A DNA stretch of 64,000 nucleotides from Rachycentron canadum (taxonomy: Eukaryota; Chordata; Actinopteri; Carangiformes; Rachycentridae): NCBI GenBank assembly GCA_038496675.1, contig CM076666.1, forward strand, positions 16,041,606 to 16,105,605. The letters run 5' to 3'. Under the pieces are notes generated by a model. That model did not search any database. It was not told the DNA's origin and saw only the letters and a list, made by a program, of their open reading frames with translations. The number at the start of each line of letters is the position of its first letter. Position 1 is the first letter of the stretch. A program made the position numbers and the translations under genes. Shown piece by piece: positions 58,641 to 64,000 of the stretch.

Positions 58641-59125
58641 CCCATTCTCCTGGATGACAGTCACACTAACTTGCTGCCTTGCATTGACATAAAGGGTTGG
58701 CATTGGATGTAAATCGTGAGGTGTGTAATGGTCCAATACGGATATAAATCCTTGGGGTACTGAGCTGGTTTACAGACCGACAAATATGGATGAAGGTGAA
58801 GGCGTTTCAAATATAGCAGCTCACACTGTGACTGATTCATGTGAGGATCTCAGTCCAGTGGCTATCCACAGAACTTCAGCTGGGGGGTACACCGACATCA
58901 ATACTAGATGACTCATTCTCAGCTGGCAATGGAACCATGTAGAAAGTAGTAGTTGAGTAGTCAGTAGACTTACTTGGTGCTGTTTCCCACCACAGACTGA
59001 CTCATTTGGCTTTAATCCACTGCTCCAGGGTTCCTGTCTCATCTTCACGGATTGATGAGCTCTACTCACATCTAATCACATTTGCAAAGAATTACTGTCT
59101 GTGAGTGAATAAAGAGTTTGAAGTA

Positions 59126-59148
59126 AACACACACACACACACACACAC
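59126..59148. repeat. (AC)n microsatellite
   Basis: Pure CA run of about 23 bases. Confidence 0.93.
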
Positions 59149-61697
59149 TAACGCATAAAAAAATGAGAATGCAGATACCTAGTTGGGTGTATACAATGAA
59201 CTGATGAGGACCATACAGTATGCACACACAGAGGTCCTGTTTGTTGAGCAACCACATGCATAATAAAGATAAATAAAATGCCAGATAAAAGCTTTTGGCC
59301 TCCCATTTGATAATAGGAAGAAAGAAACCCCAGGCTCTGCAGTCCAGTGTCATGACATACTTAAAACACACTGATGCACATTCTTAGTCAGCATGGACTG
59401 TAGTGGAAAAATCTCATATTTGTCAATATTTGTTGTCAAAGAATATAAATATTCATGAATCTTTACAAATAGCTAATGGTCTGATTCATCTTTATCCACA
59501 TACAAACTCATGAAAGAAAAGACTAATGAAAGATGCTGGTTAATAGAGGATGACTCAGTGTGAAGTATTGCCCTAATGCATACTATTGTTGGACCTCGAT
59601 GCAATATGGTTCAGTTATGAAACACATTTACACACTATTCACTCTAATAATTTCAATGGAAAACTGTGGTAGAAACAGCCTTTATACATCATCTTAATGT
59701 TAAACCAGATTTATTTAAGAATGAACAAGTACATACTCAGAGATATAGTTGGAGTAATAAGCATACATTTAAACTGGCTCTGTCTGAAAAAATATAGACA
59801 CTACACAACTTTATGTCAACACTAGACTTACTTCAACGATGTAAAAAAAAATCACTGTTGCACTGTGACCCACATAGTGCTATTCAGATTTCCATACTCT
59901 GTATGGAAATATACTATCTACTTGTTCTATGTATGAGAGGATATAATTTATCGTAAAATCGATACCAGGGGTTTGTTAGCATCACTTCTGTTTCAATTTA
60001 AACAAATATCCATTACCTCATGACAGCAACTTTTTAAATTATCTCTATATTGGCACAATATTGTAGATGAAGACAGGAAAGTGAGACCTTTTTTTTTTTT
60101 TTTTTTGCTTCTGAAATGCTCACATTGTCAGTGTGACTTGCTTTTCAAAGTCTAATTCCAAATGTGCACCTGCAGAGTTTAAATTAAATCCTAATGCTTA
60201 GAAAATTATATTTTTAATGTCCACTGTATTCAATGTGACTCCAGGGCTGTTCTTTCAATGCCAAATTCATCCCAGTGAATGATGTTACTCGTGGAAAAGA
60301 TTATCCCTCCCTTGCTATTGGAGGTACTTGCTAGTGTTTGCTGCCCAAGCTTATGAATGGGGGGGGATTAGTTGCTGGTTATTGCAGAAAGGAAACAAAT
60401 CTCAAATTTCTAGCAAGATGCCAAGTTTTTTTTTTTTGTTTTTTTTTGTGCCATTTAATACAGAAGTAGTCCATTGTGTAATGTATAGTGGGATGATTGA
60501 CAGATAACACGCCTCCAGTCTTTAAGGGTTTTGTACCAGGCTTCCCATTAAAACACATCCACAGTGTCAGGGATAACTTCCTTGTTCCAAAGGATGTTAC
60601 CCACTCTGACTTTCCATGAATCCATGTGAGACTTATTCCATGGCACCATTTTGATGGAAGTCAGATTATATTATCTCACCTACTCTAGAGGAGTAGTTCA
60701 TTCTGAATATTTCCCATTGCACCTAATTGTTGCTGATGAGCCCGTGATCCATGGTAGAGCTGAGCCTCTTACAGTGTGGATGGAGGTTATTTCACTTGAG
60801 AGGGATGGGTCTAACCTAAAAAAAAGGTCAATGTTATTAACACAGTGGGACTCAATGGATCACAGTGGTCCTTGAGACAATTATGAAGGCTGACCTGTCT
60901 AAGACACCTGTCCAACGCCCCCCTGTGGCCTGTAATAATAATCCTTATCAGTGTGTTCAGATGTGATGTGGTGAGTCACTTTTTACTATCGTCCTGCGTC
61001 CCTGTCAAAGTTAAGTGAGTCTGTGTGTGAGCCATACTCTGTTTATTGTTACGTGTTCTTTACTTTACTGATCTACATCGTTAAATCTGTATCTGTAACC
61101 AGTGTTGTGTAACACGGTACCACACAAGCTCCATTCATCAATTAAAAAGGTATCAGCTGGCTTCTGATGAGCTGAAATCTGTTTAGTAATAGGATGCAGC
61201 AGCTGATCTGACGGGACAGTAAAAAAGAATAAAATTGAGCCAGTGAAAGTCAAGGGCAGTTTTTATGTGCAGGAATATTAATGAAACAACATGCCTACCT
61301 AAAATGTTCATTGTTGAGTGGCTGCCGTCCCTACTATAATAAAAACGGTTGGACTTGTTTTTTGTTAAACACAAAGTCTTTGATAAATGTCAGTTTGTGG
61401 GATGTTTGGAAGCCTGTCAAGACACACTTGCACACCTGCTGAAGCTTCAAAGATCATTCACTGACTGATTATGTCCAGTTTCACAAAGATCCTTTGATCC
61501 ACACATCTCATTCCTGTCCTCCCTATGCTCTATGGCACAGTACCCAAAATCCAGTGGTTACGTTAATTGGTTTAAATGTTTGCAAAAAGGTCCAATAATT
61601 TGCTGAAATAGCTGGATACTATGGTTATGATTGGGGCTTATCATTACTTTTAGCAAGAAATAACACTTTAGTGGTACATTGTAGTAGATTGCATAGT

Positions 61698-61721
61698 TTG
61701 TAGTGGGAAACTCCACTACAA
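61698..61721. repeat. perfect 9-bp hairpin (TTGTAGTGG stem)
   Basis: TTGTAGTGG at 61698-61706 and CCACTACAA at 61713-61721 with loop GAAACT. An earlier partial copy of the same words (GTGGTACATTGTAGTAGATTG) lies 20-30 bases to the left. It is close to the C-terminal end of the piggyBac relic and may be subterminal sequence of that element, but this is not shown. Confidence 0.6.
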
Positions 61722-61907
61722 TCTACCATTCAGACATTTTGAACCCACAAGGTTAAAAAAAAACAACAATAAATAAGAATAAAAAGAACATATATCAATC
61801 AACTCTGATTAGCACACGAAGGACACAATGCAAGTGTGAGTTTGTAGGCTTTTTAGGTGTATATCTCACGTGTGTAGCACATAGTATTTGCGCTCCAGAC
61901 CTCCACT

Positions 61908-63320
61908 TCAAGGCAGCTTCAGCACCTCCTCAGGGATCAGGACATGAATCAACCTCCTCCCTGGACAGCTTTCAGAAGCTTCTGTGCAGGGTGGTGGTGG
62001 GAGCCCCTCTCTTTTTTCAATATGTGGGGTTAAAAGTGGTTTCTCCTCCTGTTCTGCATACAAGGCATCTAGGTAGGGTTGATTTTGCTCCATATCACAA
62101 AGGCATTGTATGATTTTATGGCAAATGACCAGAGGCCAGTGAGTAGTCATCCTCCTGCAGCTCTATGTTCCTCACCTACTTTGTTGTGGTTGTAGTCTGC
62201 GATCATGGCAAGCTTCCTGCCCTCACAAGCATTGATCTCAGCCGTTTTGTGCAATGTGCTCAGGAGGACCGCATTCTTGTTACTCTTGGGGAGGTAAAAA
62301 ACTTGAGTGTGTTTGGGGGGGGTTAAGCCACACTGCTCTTTCTAACTGTGCCAAACATGGTGATCTTCCACTTCAGGCAGTGCTGGCTCAGTTCTTAAGA
62401 GGTGAAGAGATGTGAAACTGTGCCTCCTCAGTCCATCTGTCACATCAAGCACAACCCGCATCCATTGGTTTTTCTCTTGGCTCAGCTGGTTGGCTTCCCT
62501 GGGTGTATACTTTGCTCGTTTGCTGGGGATATAATGGACCTTTCTACAAAAACAATTATAGCAATATATAATAGAACTGACAGTGAAAATCCTTTATATT
62601 ACAGGTATGACAATAATGATTTACCTGTGAATAGAACCCGTTTCTCATCCACTGTCACTTCAGGCCCAGGACTGTAGAGGTATGGTAGACACGCCAACCC
62701 ATAACTCCCACAAGGCTTGCCAGTTTGTCTCTCACACGTCTTGCAGGTCTTCTCTCATGGTTATTAAATTGTAAAATTCATGAGAGAAAGCACTTTCTGT
62801 GGCATCATGGCTCAGAAATTTGCCATTCCATTCTTTGCATTGCAGAGAGCAGATGTAGCATCGTCTTTGGATCTACGCACACCTGCTAAGATTAGCAGCC
62901 CTATGTAGAGCGCAACTCATCTTTTTTCAGTTGTCTCCAGATTTACAGAAACTGTCCAAATCTGTCATCTCTGGGATGATTTTCTTCTTCATGTAAAATG
63001 GTGAGGCGACATCCTAGGCATGGGCAACTGCATGTGTTGTCACAAAATGTCATCTGTGTGACATTTCGTGCTGCCATCCTGCCCCAGTTGTCATATGATG
63101 ATGAGGGCCATGTTTTTTCTTGTTTCCTGTTTGACAAAAATGTTTCTCTTTCAGCTTGGATGGGGATTCTTCACCATCTGAAGATGATGCATCATGCTCA
63201 GGGTTGTATTCTTCCCTGATATTCTTCTCAGCTACCTCCTCTTCTACTAAATCATTGTTCTCTTGTTCCTTGTGGACATCTGAAAAACTCAGATTTTCAA
63301 CCTGTGAAAACACACACTCA
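61908..63320 (-). pseudogene. piggyBac-family transposase, decayed
   Basis: Several piggyBac blocks occur in the right order on the minus strand but in different frames with stops between. An acidic N-terminus with EHDASSSDGEES is near 63.19 kb. TWPSSSYDNWGRMAARNV is at 63113-63048, from a frame ending at 62943. YIGLLILAGVRRSKDDATSA is at 62907, followed by a stop at 62814-62812. VTVDEKRVLF has the presumed first catalytic Asp codon at 62649-62647. HYIPSKRAKY ends near 62507. KNAVLLSTLHK...ADYN follows, with its Asp at 62197-62195. HWPLVICHKII is near 62.13 kb. The order and wording match fish piggyBac transposases from memory. The GGVD block after ADYN is lost through a frameshift and no C-terminal zinc-finger cysteine cluster is recognisable. 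The copy cannot encode an active enzyme. Confidence 0.85.
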
Positions 63321-63695
63321 TGGCTTCATCAAAGAGAGAACTGGGGGCACTGTCATCTGCAGTACCTGCATAGCCTCTGACAGCATTCCCCATTAGTAAA
63401 GCATTCTTCCAAGAAATGCATATTTTGTCTGAGAACCTATGTGGTCTGGGGCCGTGGAGAGGAGATGCTGTACACGCACAAGTTCAAACAGCTGCACACA
63501 TAATGTCAGTTTCTCATTGCCTGCTTCTGTGTTATATAGGCCTTGTTTAACTGCGGGGTGTACAGCTTTCTTTGAAATATGAACTAATGTTTTGCCCTCT
63601 CTAAATGTTAGGGTCACTCTAGGAAAAATCATTAAATTTCAAGTTGGGAAAAAAAATCATTTAGGGTTTTTTTTGTCTGATTTAATAACAGCGCA

Positions 63696-63716
63696 GGGTC
63701 AGTTTTTGACCCTTAA
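63696..63716. mobile_element. probable right terminus of the piggyBac element with TTAA target
   Basis: GGGTCA (63696-63701) and TGACCC (63707-63712) form a terminal palindrome directly abutting TTAA (63713-63716), the target duplicated by piggyBac elements. It lies upstream of the transposase start, where the element's 5' end should be. The partner terminus on the left was not found with confidence, so element length is unknown. Confidence 0.5.
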
Positions 63717-64000
63717 GACAACATAAGCGGTAATGTGATACAGCACTTCAACTGAAGAAATCTGCTCAACTCCCCTGACGGTAAGCAGTTCACTCTGCTG
63801 AAATGTGCTTGAACATGCAACTGGACCTCATATCCTGTGATCAATATCACAAGCTGTGAAGCATGGCTATGGGTGAATTAATAATATGGTTTCTTTGTAA
63901 AATAATGCATGAACCACTGGAGAAAAAAGTAATGGTCACATGTAGGTGAAAAACAGACTACAGCGGAAACCCCCCTGAATCACCCATTTCATTACAAATC
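63717..64000. other. sequence beyond the piggyBac terminus, nothing recognised
   Basis: AT-rich unique-looking DNA up to the right edge. No open frame, repeat family or RNA gene was seen. Confidence 0.6.

Larger units (their letters stand above)
57026..61900. other. intergenic, no gene recognised
   Basis: AT-rich DNA with a poly-T run (57.3 kb), two GGTTAGG-type fragments (57.88-57.97 and 58.56-58.64 kb), a CGGGT-rich old repeat (58.1-58.4 kb), a CA tract (59.13 kb), a poly-T run (60.09 kb) and a 9-bp hairpin (61.70 kb). Two motifs of the kind sought for a left piggyBac end, near 60.52 and 61.75 kb, did not match well. No coding exon was recognised. Confidence 0.55.

Noticed and set aside
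60524..60545. TTAAGGGTTTTGTACC as a possible left end of the piggyBac element
   Set aside because: Only TTAAGGGT matches the expected inverted terminus; the rest differs, so it is likely chance.

Overview
This is vertebrate nuclear DNA, almost certainly from a ray-finned (probably percomorph) fish. It has sparse exons with GT-AG introns, dense CA/GT and AT microsatellites, and several dispersed repeats of a type I recognise from teleost genomes. There are no bacterial-style operons, and nearly all long open frames are chance frames or microsatellite translations.

The one protein-coding gene I can support is fibcd1 (fibrinogen C domain containing 1), on the minus strand. Exon 1 (38846-38917) encodes the start MVNDRW. 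Exon 2 (10544-11023) encodes the transmembrane helix and coiled coil. Exon 3 (2601-2760) encodes the end of the coiled coil and the basic linker. All junctions keep phase 0 up to exon 3, which ends in phase 1. The exons for the fibrinogen-like recognition domain are not in the window and must lie beyond base 1. A further well-formed 84-base, phase 0-0 exon (15605-15688) lies inside the first intron. It would add 28 residues to the cytoplasmic tail and is the most interesting observation here. A CpG-rich stretch (about 38.6-39.8 kb) covers exon 1 and the presumed promoter, with a CCAAT box, a TATA-like box and a short upstream ORF overlapping the start codon.

Layout: 1-2600 is the start of the third intron; 2601-38917 is the 5' part of fibcd1; 38918-39800 is promoter and CpG island; 39.8-61.9 kb is an intergenic stretch with no recognised gene. 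That stretch holds a broken LINE reverse transcriptase fragment (48265-48441), several degenerate dispersed repeats (52.5-53.0, 54.4, 56.5-57.0, 57.9-58.6 kb) and microsatellites. At 61.9-63.7 kb lies a decayed piggyBac transposase on the minus strand, with a probable terminus next to a TTAA target site.

I did not find a novel biological system. The leads worth checking are the extra fibcd1 exon, the overlapping uORF, a near-perfect 19-bp hairpin in an intron, clusters of homeodomain-like and RFX-like motifs in introns, and an intron-like insert in the piggyBac relic. Homology statements rest on my memory of protein families and repeats, not on a database search.
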